Source of the DNA: Monomorium pharaonis
Lineage: Eukaryota > Arthropoda > Insecta > Hymenoptera > Formicidae
Reading direction: 5' to 3'
NCBI RefSeq assembly: GCF_013373865.1
Contig: NC_050472.1
Span: 17,081,636-17,145,635 of the forward strand
Length of the DNA stretch: 64,000 bases
Below, one piece after another: positions 44,960 to 56,556 of the stretch (the stretch's first letter is position 1; each line of letters opens with the position of its first letter). Under the pieces are notes generated by a model. It was given only the letters and a program-made list of their open reading frames with translations, was not told where the DNA came from and ran no database searches. Made by a program: the position numbers and the translations under genes.

Positions 44960-45777
44960 TTAGACTTTAATCTTTCACGGTCATTGACATTGCTTCCCAC
45001 AGAAAGGGCTTCCGGATACATGCCGCATCCTGGTTCAGCGTTGTGCCGATATTTCGCAAACGTTGCAGTTTGCATCATCAGGATTAGGAGCTCCGATACT
45101 GAGCTTTCTTGGATTGTAATCGTCCTTATATACCTGTTGTCTTGCTGGTAAGAATAGGGATAAGAGGAAGACGGAGTTATTCGTCCAATAGTAGCACAGT
45201 CCATTGGCCTACCACTGATTAACTGTTGGCCAATCTTAATACAATATTGGCTTATTATTTGCCAATTAATATGTGCTGTTCGAAAATGTTTTTAATCGAT
45301 TAATTAAAAAACGGGAAGAACATTGTGTCAAATCAGACTTATCTGATAACCTTTATCACGGTTAAGGTTATCGGGTTTCAAAATTTCTTTAGACTTTTAC
45401 GTTTCCTGGCAAAGTAACCTTGAGAAGAAACTAACATTGTAGCTTTTTCGTATTGCACGGAGTGTCCAGTCTCCATCCAGTGTTGGGCTAAGGCTGATTA
45501 AGAAAAGTATGTATTTGTAAAAAGCTGTATTTGGTATACCGTTGATGTTCTTTGATTCGTATACTAATCTTCCTCCTGACTTCTCCTGACGTACACTTTT
45601 CCGCAAGAGCAGGAAATTTGTATATATCTGGTGATTCTCAGCGTGGTCTTTGATCCTTTAGATTAGAAGGTAACTGGAAAGTTTTCCTTTGTGGTTTGAA
45701 GATCACTTTTATATTGTCTACGCAAAATTTTGCTAATGCGTTCTGTCGTACCTTGAAGATACGGAAGATCTTATCCC
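44960..45777 (-). pseudogene. Penelope-like element fragment with GIY-YIG endonuclease
   Basis: Minus-strand reading, in order: KVRQNALAKFCVDNIKVIFK and KTFQLPSNLKDQRP (linker after the RT, 45770-45650), then IYKF/YIQISCSCGKVYV and RKISIRIKEHQRYTKYS (GIY-YIG core, 45625-45500, with frameshifts), LAQHWMETGHSVQYEKATML (45490-45430), KEILKPDNLNRDKGYQIS (45375-45320), then a non-coding 3' part. This is the usual end of Penelope-like proteins. The RT is absent (5' truncation), and the copy abuts a LINE fragment at about 45777. Confidence 0.75.
45045..45082 (-). ncRNA. Hammerhead-ribozyme-like core in the Penelope-like 3' region
   Basis: On the minus strand: CTGATGA, then GCAAAC-TGCAAC-GTTTGC (a 6-bp hairpin = stem II, with one extra T before it), then GAAA, then TATC (a very short AUAU stem III and a UC cleavage step). 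Penelope-like elements are known to carry such ribozymes with minimal stem III. I do not see a convincing stem I partner next to it, so this copy may be inactive or need a dimer. Confidence 0.4.
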
Positions 45778-46440
45778 TTTTCTCTTTCTCTCTTGCCTCC
45801 ACACCATACTTTCCACTCATCCTATTTCCTTCGTCCAATTCTTTCAGCCAATCCTCTCCCTCCACTTCCTCACCTAAGACACTCTACTGTCTCTACATCC
45901 TGCAAAACTTCTATATCCTGCATGCTCCCATGATTCTCTCTCCACTCCACACAATTGGCACATTCTTCTTTCCTTTTCTTCCCAATATCTTCCTTCCCTC
46001 ATTTCACATCCAAGGCTGAATCTAGCGACCCATCTCAACCTATTTTCTCCCCATCTTTTTTTAGGTATCTAGATATACCTCTCTCCTTTTTTATTCTCCT
46101 GTACCATATATTGAAATATGACTCCCTAATTTTTTCCTATTTTTTTTCTCTTTGCCTTTCCTTAACTTCATCTATTATCCTGCCAAACCATTCCTATTCC
46201 CTCTTCACCTTATCCATATCTACATCCCTGTTCTCAAAAAATTTCCTTTTCCCCTCCCACTTATCTCTCCCCTCTTCCCTCTATTTTTCTTATCTGTTCC
46301 CAGCATTCTCTCTTGCCAAACCACTCTCCTCTTCCTTCTCTAATCACCTCTCAAAGCTCCCGAACTACTGCCTTACTTCTTAGTTTCTCCTTTTGCAATT
46401 CCTCCCTCACTATGTAACCCGATGTTACATAGTCTACTTT
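45778..46440 (-). pseudogene. LINE ORF2 C-terminal fragment, same family as 21270-26534
   Basis: Minus-strand pieces VDYVTSGYIVREELQKEKLR, YFNIWYRRIKKERGIPRYL, WGENRLRWVARFSLG and CQLCGVERESWEHA align with the C-terminal part of the full-length LINE (GYLVREEWKREKLR, WYKWIREEDIPKYL, WGESRWRRVARFRLG, CRLCGGERESWEHV). The 5' side is cut by the element starting near 46460 and the 3' side by the Penelope-like piece. The same purine bias is visible as pyrimidines on the + strand. Confidence 0.8.
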
Positions 46441-46459
46441 CTGTCTACCCCTAACACCT

Positions 46460-47546
46460 ATTTTATATAAAGTGTTCCAACGCACGTGGGTCAATGCTCG
46501 TAAAAAGGTAGAAGGGATCGAGATGAACATAAAAGTCACATATTGTCTTGGGTTAGGTCTGCAAATAATTGCGATATTAATTTTCCAAATTGTGCGAATG
46601 AGAGCGCGTAATAAGAACAGCCGAGCCGCTCGAGCCGTAGCGCGGTCCACTGTGTCAAGCATTGGCTGCCAGCGGCGGGGGAAAGAAGAAGAAGTGGCGC
46701 CGCTGCCTGTGCTTCGCCGCTCTCGCATCCCACCGCACCGTGCCTAGATTCGCGTCGTTACGCACATTCGCAATTGATAAAATTATTTAGCAAAGATAGG
46801 GACAAATTAAAACCGTAATAAATTTCTGTGACTAAGAAAGTCGAGAAAGAAAAAGCGATAGAAACTTATGGAATCTTCAAATAATCTAATTTCTATCGTA
46901 ATTGTGAATATAGTAAATTAATGAAAGTTTTCGGTACATTGACGATATATTATTCCTTTTTCTTAAATATCTTATTTACAGTATCATACAATTCTAAATT
47001 TATTTCTTATCAAATTGTATCGTACTTAAATCCTTGGTGAAAACATTGATAAAAATTCGTAAATTCACAATTGATTCTCAAATTGATAGTTTTCTTTTAT
47101 TCGTCTATTATAATATTTGCGACATCGAGTTCTCTTATCGTTATCTTTTGTCTCTTAAACGATATATTCATAAATATTTCTTAATATTTAATCAAAATGA
47201 TGCAACAATGGAACAAACTTTTTTAACAGAAAATGCGAGAACGATAGAAAATATTATTTCTTTAAATTTGTTCTTTTTGATTTAGAGAAGTGATGGATTA
47301 TAAAATAGAAATCAATTAGATTCTCGTGTTTCTATTTTAAATAAATCACTGAAAATCTATCGTAATTAATAATGCAATTAAAGATAGAAGAAACTCGAAG
47401 TTTTCTATCGTCATGAAAGAAAACCCTTCGTTGTATTGACAATACGTGATGTTGAACGTTAATCTCTAAGCATAATTATCGTAGAAGACGTATCGCGCCT
47501 AATCTATTGTTGCACGCGTACTGCACGCGTCGCCAGTCAGGCCGCG
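46460..47546. mobile_element. Diverged relative of the 3720-6130 palindromic element (left part)
   Basis: Matches 3740-4640 in order: AAAAAGGTAGAAGGGATCGA, ATGAACATAAAAGT, GGCTGCCAGCGGCGG, then CTGAAAATCTATCGTAATTA. Its inverted partner arm is absent here; instead the sequence leads straight into a second palindrome. Substitutions and small indels are frequent, so it is older than the copy at 3720. A reading frame at 47034-47285 has no recognised domain. Confidence 0.7.
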
Positions 47547-47868
47547 CGAGTCAGCTGGTTGCTATGGGGAAGAGCGTTGTCATATTGTTGTTTATGTCGG
47601 TTCTCGAGCTGTCAAACTCGCGTGTATCGGAGTGCTTTGAATAAATTCTGTTCTTTTAAGAAAGTGTGCTATCCTATTTCGTGCGCACAGGAGTGCGCAA
47701 TTGTGTACAGAGTTTGTAGAGCTAGCGAGTGTGAGAGCGCGACGCAAGAAGCGCAACACTATTGTGAAATCGTCACACCAACAGGGGGGCATTTTTCTAT
47801 GTGTTATTACAAAGAGTGTAACATATTATATTATGGATAAGTATTTTACCCATTTTAGTAGACACCTT

Positions 47869-47902
<34 letters not shown>

Positions 47903-48526
47903 CCCCCTCTCACTTTCCCTCTCAAGTACTACGTACACAAATACAATAAATATATTATCACTTTTAACAACATTTCCAGTTTGTACTATATTCTACTTCC
48001 ATTTTGTGTAATTTAAATAAAATTTTAACAATGATTATTTCTTTATATTTTTATTATTAAACACGTTCGAAGAACAAAATTAGCGAACATTATCACTAGA
48101 ACTGCGATAAACAATCAGCATGATACTTTCTCTCTGAATGTCATATCGTGTTCAATGTTAAAAGTGTTAAGGAAATAGTAATCTCGTTAAAAAATTTTTT
48201 TATGATACATAATAAAACTTAAATAGTATTGATTGGAACTGTTATTAAAAATGCTGTTTATTGTGTTTCTGTAAATACTTTAGAAGGAAAGATTTTCTGC
48301 TAAATTCGCAAAATACATCTTTTTATCTTTGTTTTTTTTTTAATATAAAAGTTGCAACAATTTTCTGCCTTATTTTTAGTATTGCAGAGTCAACGTTCTC
48401 ATAAAAGTTGGACCAACTTCGCAAATTAACGAAAACGCTATCGTTTCCGCACCACCACCGAGGTAGATAGCTTGGCGTGCTTTTTTTTAGTGGTTTCCCC
48501 AGTAGGCCTAATCCATTCTCATTATT

Positions 48527-49012
48527 TTAATGTAATAATTGCTCGAAGTGTTTGCCTTGTGCATCTAAGCACAGTTCGGCTCTTCGAACAATCTGCTGTG
48601 TTGCTCGGTGTATCATGTCTGGCGTTACTGCATTAAAAGCCGCTGATATCGCTTCGCGTACCTCGACTTCAGTATATTCACGCATATGCTCAACTTTCGC
48701 TTTAATATGGCCCCAAACAAAGTAGTCGAGCACGTTTAAATCTGGCAATCGTGGTGGCCAGGCGATTAGGCCACCTCGACCCATCCATCGATCTGGAAAA
48801 CGTTCGTCTAAAATCTCACGCACACGTCGGGAGAAATGTGCCGGAGCCCCATCATGCTGGAAAATCATATTAGTCCGTACGTGTAGAGGGATATCCTCTA
48901 AAAGCGGTGGCAAATCACTGATCAAAAAATTTGCATATGCTAGTCTGTTAAGTCGTGGTGGTAGAAAAAATGGACAATGATTTGCCGCCGCTCTTAGAGG
49001 ATATCCCTGCAA
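48527..49012 (-). pseudogene. mariner-like DDE transposase C-terminal fragment
   Basis: A 161-codon frame with FQHDGAPAHFSRRVREIL (second catalytic Asp) and WPPRLPDLNVLDYFVWG (third Asp). This is the insect-type mariner relative in which the last acidic residue is Asp. The N-terminal HTH and first Asp are missing because the palindrome arm starts exactly there. Downstream of the stop is TAGGCCTACTGGGGAAACC (minus), which resembles a motif in the hAT element at 6366-6400 and 8446-8477. Confidence 0.8.
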
Positions 49013-49279
49013 AAACGATAGCGTTTTCGTGAATTAGCGAAGTTGGTCCAACTTTTATTGAGAACGTTTTTGACTCTGCAATACTAAAAATAAAGCAGAA
49101 TATTGTTGCAACTTTTATATTTAAAAAAAACAAAAATAAAAAGATGTATTTTGCGAATTTAGCAGAATATCTTTTCCTCTGAAGTATTTACAGAAATACA
49201 ATAAACAGCATTTTTAACAACAGTTCCAATCAATACTATTTAAGTTTTATTATGTGTCATAAAAAATTTTTTAAACAAG

Positions 49280-50366
49280 TGTAACGTATGCGGGAACATT
49301 TAAACTAAAATTGTAATAATTACTTTAAAAACTGAATTTAAATAATAGAATACATGAGCATTGATTTCTTATTCGGTTGCTGTATTGATTTCTTATTCGG
49401 TTGCTGGTATTATCAAGTGCAGGTCGATATCGGAATCAAGATCGATTGAGCCTAGGGTTACACCCTGAGACTAAACCTTCCTTTTCCACAAGAAAATAAG
49501 TTTGCGTAAGGGAAAAAAATGCGGCTTAAGTAGAGGGAAATTAAGTATAAATAAATGAGCCAAATGCTCAGCGTTAGTCTGTTAGTCAGCCTTGTATAAG
49601 TCTAAGTCTTCTTCAGTCCTAGTCTTAAGTCTATTGTCAATTGCGATATTACTCGGGTTAGTCCGACAGTTATTCACTTAGTCTGGGATTGTCGTGATCT
49701 TTAACTTGAGCGATCTTAAATCGAAGTCCTTAGCGGACCAATCCTAGAATTCAGGCTCAGTTTGTTGTTTTGAAGTAGATTTTGGAATTAAAGGTAATTA
49801 AGTTAATTACTCTTCAAGATCATTTAGTTTTCCTTTCAACCTCTGTCGCTGCCTTTTGAGTGGCAACGGATCAAAACTAAACTCTGTCGCTGCCGAGAGC
49901 ATCGAGGCAGATCTTTCGGGCCCTGTCGCTGACATTTGTGTGGCAACAGACCTGAATCCTGACTCTTCCTCAGATGTGGCAACAGAGTGTAATTAATTTT
50001 AATCTAACTCTAATATTAAATGTCCAAAAAGGGTGATAGGCGCGTAAGAATTAAAAGACTGAGATATCAATTAATCAAGCGATAATCTTTAATTGCGAGC
50101 CTCTGAAATTTATTTATGAATTAGATAAACTCTTGATTCAACCTTCCCAAAAGCCTAAAGAACAAAACAAATATAAACTCATTAAGATTGATTTTGAAAT
50201 TAACTTTCCTCATTTTAAAAATATAAAGAAAAAAAATCCTCGATATCAAACTTATAAAATTCGCTATCTTTTCGGTGAAGATTAATATTTCTCACAAACT
50301 TGTCCATCCCTGGGTAAATTACTTAAATGTATTGACCCAAAACGGACATAAAATCAGAACGTGACA
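49280..50366 (+). mobile_element. Solo LTR in the right palindrome arm
   Basis: TGTAACG...CGTGACA, 1087 bp, flanked by CAAG at 49276-49279 and 50367-50370. Removing it restores the palindrome match with the left arm. A TATA-like TATAAATAAAT lies at about 49548, followed by CAGCGTTAGTC, so the orientation is plus. Repeated CTGTCGCTGCC/GTGGCAAC motifs occur at 49840-49990. No internal coding sequence. Confidence 0.85.
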
Positions 50367-50635
50367 CAAGATTACTATTTCTTTAACACTTTTAACATTA
50401 AACACGGTATTCAGAGAGAAAGTATCGTGCTGATTATTTATCGCAGTTCTAGTGATAATTTTCGCTAATTTTGTTCTTCGAGCGTGTTTAATAATAAAAA
50501 TATGAAAAAATAATCATTGTTAAAATTTTATTTAAATTACACAAAATGGAAGTAGAATAGTACAAACTGGAAATGTTGTTAAAAGTGTAAATATATTTAT
50601 TGTATTTGTGTACGTAGTACTTGAGAGGGAAAGTG

Positions 50636-50806
50636 AGAGGGAGAGAGAGAGAGAGAGGGAGAGAGAGAGAGAGGGGGGGTGAGAGGGGGAGGCGAGGGGG
50701 ATCTTGGATGAGGAGGAGAGAGAGTAGACGAGAGAGAACAGAGAGAGAGAGGAGAGAGAGAGAGAGAGGCAAGAGAGAGAGAGAGCGGAGGAGAACTGAG
50801 AGAGAA

Positions 50807-50863
<57 letters not shown>

Positions 50864-50885
50864 AGCAGAGAGAGAGAGAGAGAAA
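50636..50885. repeat. (GA)n purine tract
   Basis: About 250 bp of GA/GGGA repeat in the right arm. The inverted counterpart in the left arm (47866-47935) is much shorter. Confidence 0.9.
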
Positions 50886-51206
50886 GGTGTCTACTAAAAT
50901 ACGTGAAATACTTATCCATAATATGTTACACTCTATGTAATAACACATAGAAAAATGCACCCCTGTTGGTGTAACGATTTCACAATAGTGTTGCGCTTCT
51001 TGCGTCGCGCTCTCGCACTCGCCAGCTCTACAAACTCTGTACACAATTGCGCACTCCCGTGCGCACAAAATAAGATAGCACGCTTTCTTAAAAGAACGGA
51101 ATTTATTCAAAGCATTCCGATACACGTGCTTGACAATTCGAGAACCGACATAAACAACAATACAACAAGTCGACAACGCTCTTCTCTATAGCAACCAGCT
51201 GACTCG

Positions 51207-52045
51207 TGCGCAGAGGGTACGAACTTCCATCTTGGGGAAGTGGGAGACACTTTCAGCACCGCCTATGACATGCACTCAGAAATATGAACTAAAATAAGTG
51301 GTGGGAGAAATTGGCGGTACTTCAAAATGTGGCACGCGCGCGCGCGCGCGTACGTGCATATTATGCGCGTATATTTTATATGATAAATTGAATATTATAT
51401 AATAAACTTTAAATATTATATAAATTGAATTATATAATAAACTGAATATTTCAAACTTCTCAATAATTAAAAAAAAATTATTTAATTATTTCTTTATGTA
51501 CTCCTATTTTATATAGTTTAACATCATTCAAACATTAGTAATGAATTACAAATGATTATTGTTAAGTAATTATGTAAAATATTTTAGTATTAATTATACA
51601 CATTACTTTTAATTTTTGATAAAAATATTAATTTTCAAAATTATATTAAATATTACATACATTAATTAATATTTATATATATTTCGTTTATAAAATTTTA
51701 TAATTTTATATATGATATTTAATGCAAATATTTATTGGATAAGTATATTATTTTTTTACATCTATTTATTTTTTTAACATTATTTTATTTACATAATATA
51801 TATACAAGTGCAACGCATTACATTTTTCCGTCCCACTTTAAACAGACTGCGGACTGTCAGATATTAATATAAAAAATCTGGTGTGGTTAAAAAATGTGAT
51901 GCAACACACATATATGTGCTCAACCCATCACTTACACACGCACATTCATACGTACATTTACATTACAATTAGAATATATAAAGAAATAAACTATAAATAA
52001 GTTATAAATAATACATTTAACACATATATAATATAACAAAATAAT
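51207..52045. other. AT-rich spacer with CG dinucleotide run
   Basis: A (CG)n run at about 51337-51352, then AT-rich DNA. It may include the 3' end of the P element; no terminal repeat identified. Confidence 0.4.
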
Positions 52046-52202
52046 CCCAGATAGCACAGAGAGTTCAAAAAGAATTTAATTGTATGTCACCAATTATGAA
52101 AAAAAATTATTTCTACAAAAATAATTCTTTTTGCATCTCAAAAAGAATTCATAATTGGTGATATACAATTGAGTCCTTTTTGAACTCTCTGTGTTATCTG
52201 GG
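52046..52202. mobile_element. 157-bp palindromic miniature element
   Basis: CCCAGATAGCACAGAGAGTT at the left end and its inverse (AACTCTCTGTGTTATCTGGG) at the right. Inner arms match through AAAAAGAATT and CACCAATTATGAA. The CCCAGATA ends resemble the element at 41242. No coding region. Confidence 0.8.
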
Positions 52203-53397
52203 ATTAATATATACAATTATATTTACACATATTTACAAATATTAAATATTTCATGCACTCATAATTCACTCCTCACAATACTAATTATTAATTAATACGC
52301 TGCTTTTTTGTTATAATTTTTTTACATTTTGAAAACGAGCTTCTCCTTTTGTTTGTAATATTTTTATAACTTGTACAAATTCGTTTACTTTCTAAAATGT
52401 CATTGAAGACATTATGTTGTACAATATCAATATCAAAATTATTTAATAATTTATTCTTTTTATCACACCACACTACAATAGTTTTTAATGCAATTACACG
52501 GATTATAATTTTTTTAATATTATTATGATGTTTAACACACTCATCTATATTCAAAGTCCACGTTTCAGAAAAATTTAATATAATTTTTAAAATATTTCGT
52601 TGATGACCTTTTGTTTTTAATAACTTATTAACTAAACATATTATTTGTCTCATACAAACTGGAGATTTATTAGTTGTTAAATTATTTTCACATTCGGCAC
52701 AAAAGTTAACTTCTTTCAAAATTAATCGTATAATTTCTTCTCGATTATCTAATGACGATGCAATAATAATGTCATCGGGTACATTTATATCTGAAATTAA
52801 TTCTGACTCTTCATTATTAAATATATTACAAATATTATATTTATCTTCCAAATATTTTTCTAATGTAGACAATATATCACTATCAGATATTTCACAATTA
52901 CCACGTGTTAAAGAAATTGATTTCATATTATTAACTAGTAAAGTAAGAAACGATTCTTCAAATTGTTTAGGTGTCGGATTAACATTACGTACAGCATGGC
53001 TTCTAACTTGTCCGAAAAAATTTTCTAATGGATCTTGATTGCAATAACGTGTATTTAACTTATGAAAATTATATTCACCATGAAGTACTTTCCAAAGTTT
53101 TTCAAAACCATTAATTGTAAATAACCAGTTTGTTAAAGACGGTACTGATTTAATAATTACGCGTGATATTTTGTCTACGTATGCCATATTATATAATTTA
53201 TTTTTCGCATTCACCCAGAACGCATGGTGTTTACTATTTTTAGTCACTGAGCATCGCAGTTCATTATTGTTATTTTTATTATCACCATTAACAGAGTCAA
53301 AAAGATTATTAAAAAAATCGACGGCCTCTAACGTTGCTAATCCTTCTTCGTCTTTTATGTAAATGTCTTCATTATCTACACGTACAGTTACTGTAAC

Positions 53398-53400
<3 letters not shown>

Positions 53401-53486
<86 letters not shown>

Positions 53487-53487
53487 G
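53401..53487. repeat. (AC)n/(GC)n microsatellite in a P-element intron
   Basis: An AC run interrupted by a (GC)n block at about 53446-53460, just upstream (minus sense) of the last exon acceptor. Confidence 0.95.
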
Positions 53488-54733
53488 TATATTATTTATA
53501 TAAATATTATTTGTAAAAAAGTAATAAATATTTTTGTAGTTACATTTTATTTTTTTGATGTGTAATTTATTATAAAAAATACTTACATTTTGATCTTGTA
53601 AACATTTCAATAACGCTAGCCATTGTACCACTCAGAACTTGTACGGCATGCTTGACACGCATCTTTTTAATTTCAATTATATGTTCGGGTGTTATTTTTC
53701 TTAAATGGGGACGAGTTACATGTAATGTTTTGTCCATAATACATGCGGTTTTTATTATATTCCATGATGCAATTTTTTCTACATTATTATTTCTCACTTT
53801 CATGGCCAAGTCTTTTGTTAGGAAATTATTCCTAATACCTTTTATAAGATGTGGTGGGTCATACAACGGAATAATTTCATTACCTGCTATTTCAAATGTT
53901 TCACCTAACAATAAACATAAGTAAATATAAACCTTAACAGAAATGTAATGTATGGTGCGTGCGTACGTGCGTGCGTGTGTGTGCGTGCATTTACTTACGC
54001 TCCGGTCTATTCTCCGATTTTCGCTTTTTGTTACTAAATAATATTAGTTCTTTTATTGCTGCAACATTTGAAGATCCTTGATCACAGACACTAGCGACAA
54101 TGTGGAAGCCTGCTTGTTTTAATTTTAATACATGTTCTTTGATACATCTAATTAATTGCGCGGTATTTGTCTGCTTATTACAAAAACTAAATGAAATAGG
54201 CATTTTCCACCCCGAATATAATCCTCGTAACATAAAAAATAAAGCATGATCAGCGAATTTTTGCGTACGGTTGTTACCCCAATCCTCAAAGCCACATATG
54301 ATATCCTTTCGGCGATCATAAGTAAGTTTGGGTTGAATAGATACCTCGTCCCACATAAGAATACACACTTTCTCCTTTATTGACATTTTTGGAGCTATAC
54401 TTTTTAAATGTCTCTGAATAAAAGGGTTAAATCCAGGGATCAAAGGTATTTTGTGTAACACCAATTGCAAAGTTTGTATGGATGGAATTTGTTTAAAAAT
54501 TGTTCTTAAAAAAGTATAAGCATGCTTCCCCATTGTCTTATATAAAGTTAATGCAAATGTTTTTTGTTTTGCATTATATCGTTGTCCCTGGAAAATATTC
54601 AATATAATTATAAACAAAACAGTAAAGTTAATACATGCAAATACAACTATCATACTTTTATAATTTTTATATTCCAAACAAAGCTTTTCTTTAAATAAAA
54701 ATTATTACAAGATAATATCTTTTAATTCATATT

Positions 54734-54875
54734 AAGGGCTGGTTGTTCCAATTTTTTGGTAAACTTACCTACCAGGTAAGCATATGTCTATCTTTATTTC
54801 TTTTCTTAAATAAATAAAGACAAATATATATATTTACCCGATAGGTAAGTTTACTAAGAAGAACAGTCGACCTCA
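54734..54875. mobile_element. Small miniature element in the P-element intron
   Basis: Ends GGGCTGGTTGTTC and the inverse of GAACAGTCGACCTC, with an inner inverted repeat GGTAAACTTACC / GGTAAGTTTAC and CTTTATTT/AAATAAAG in the centre. Confidence 0.5.
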
Positions 54876-54952
54876 AATCTACTAAAAACTAAAAATTTGA
54901 TCATATATTTTTATATTTGTCTTGTGTCCATTTCTATCAACGATTGATATAC

Positions 54953-56556
54953 TGCAATCTCACAGTTCAGTATGTGAACATATCGATGCCGACATCCCGA
55001 CGGGGCGATTGCAGACCCGATACCGCGGGAAGTCCGGCGGAAGAATCACGACAACTTAAGATACGCCGACGCCCCGTCGAGGAGGAAATGACGCCCCGAT
55101 GGCGGAGGATACGCCGGGCGAGGAGAAAAGAGTCGGGCGCGCGAGAAAGCGCCAGGATTCCCGTGCCCGGGGCCCACAATCATCGACCGCCGTGCGTGGA
55201 TCGGTTAGCCGGCGACAGCGTGGGCACCGCGCTCTGCGCGAAAATCGATTTTCGCGAAATCAACCAATAAGGGCCGGGAACGCCGGAGGCAAGGTGGGGC
55301 GCGCCGCCGAGCGGCCCCCGCGAGATCCAGGATCCCTCACTCGTGCTGCGGAAGTAGAGTTAAAAACTGTGCGTGCGTCCCACAATCCCGAGCCGAGCTG
55401 TGAGGAAGGACGCAGGGACGAGAGTCATCCCGACCCGGAGGAGGCCAGCAGAGGAGAGGCGAAGTGGTGAGACGAGCGTCACACAAACTGTAAAGCCACC
55501 GATTTCGCGGGTTGGGCGAGCCGCGAGGAAATCGCGTACTTATCGCAATATCTTTCGGCATTTTCATTGGAATCACGAGCTCGCGGATTCAGCGGAGCAT
55601 CGTCGTCTCGCCCGATCACGCCCGTCCGCGTGATTTCGCTACGCGCTGTGTACTTCATGATAGTTTCGCGTTGCGTGTGCGTCCCGATCCGCAGCCGAGT
55701 CACTTGTCGTTTCGTCCGGTCGTCGTGTCGCGGGTTACTCCCGCGCGGTATCTTGTCGCGTCGTGGAAAATTTTAGTTGTTACTGTTGTATAATTTGGTC
55801 GATCGCACTGCTACTGCGAGCCCTTCGGTGAATGTACTCTGATTATTATCGACGCAATCGTTTCATACCGCCGGACTGGCGAATAACTAATAATTGTCGC
55901 GCTTATCCTTCGCGAGAATCGTTGGAGCACGGGAGAACACGAGTCCGTCGCGTGTCGCGCGGGCTCGGAGTTGCGATCCGTCCCGTTCGCCCTTGGCGAG
56001 GTCACCCTGGCGGGAGTCGGCGTCCTCCAACGACGCCGGGTTAAGCGTAAGACAAGGCGGAGAGTTCCCGCGTACGCATCATAACCCGCTCGTTCAATAT
56101 ACCGTTCTCGCACTATTTGATACCCAGCGGACGCCAGCTGGTAACGCGCGCGAGCCACCACCGCTCCGCAGAGTCGTCCTCTACTGTAATTCTTACGGTC
56201 AAATACAACTGTTACTTTTTCTGTTACATTTGTGTCGTGTACGTAATTCTCTCGCCTTCCCGATTCCATCCGCCCGCACCGAACCTCCCCCTCTGCCATT
56301 TGAAGGCTGAGCAGCTGGATCTCGGAGCCGCTAATGCCCCGGTCGCCTAGCGTGCGCCCGTCTTTCCCGAGATTCCAGTATCGTAGCATTTGTTGCGAGT
56401 TGGTGCACACAGAGTGGTACGCTTAACGTACCTGGCGCCCAACTTAGCGTTGCGTCGGGAAACCTCGCGAAGATCGTCGCCCCGACACCCGGGCGGCTCA
56501 GGGCCGCGACCAGGGACGGAGGCGAAGTTGGCCGTCGCTCGCGAGCGGCGGTTACA
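54953..56556 (+). mobile_element. Solo-LTR-like insertion in the P-element intron
   Basis: TGCAATC...GGTTACA, flanked by ATAC at 54949-54952 and 56557-56560. GC-rich and CpG-rich, in sharp contrast with the AT-rich intron. TGGCGCCCAAC is at 56433-56443, 113 bp before the 3' end, the same relative place as in the insertion at 37624. Frames at 54917-56410 on both strands have no domain I recognise. No second LTR or internal genes. Confidence 0.75.

Larger units (their letters stand above)
47547..51206. mobile_element. Palindromic element with mariner-like transposase fragment in the loop
   Basis: The left arm (47547-48446) and right arm (49014-51206) are inverted copies once a solo LTR (49280-50366) is removed from the right arm. 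Shared landmarks include CGAGTCAGCTGGTTGCTAT, AGTGTGCTATC.TATTTC and ATTGATTGGAACTGTTNTT. The right arm is longer by about 200 bp because its GA tract expanded (50636-50885). The loop encodes the C-terminal half of a DDE transposase ending at the inner edge of the right arm. Confidence 0.75.

Noticed and set aside
50488..51176. Ser-Leu-rich frames around the GA tract
   Set aside because: Simple-repeat translation; the flanking parts belong to the palindromic arm.
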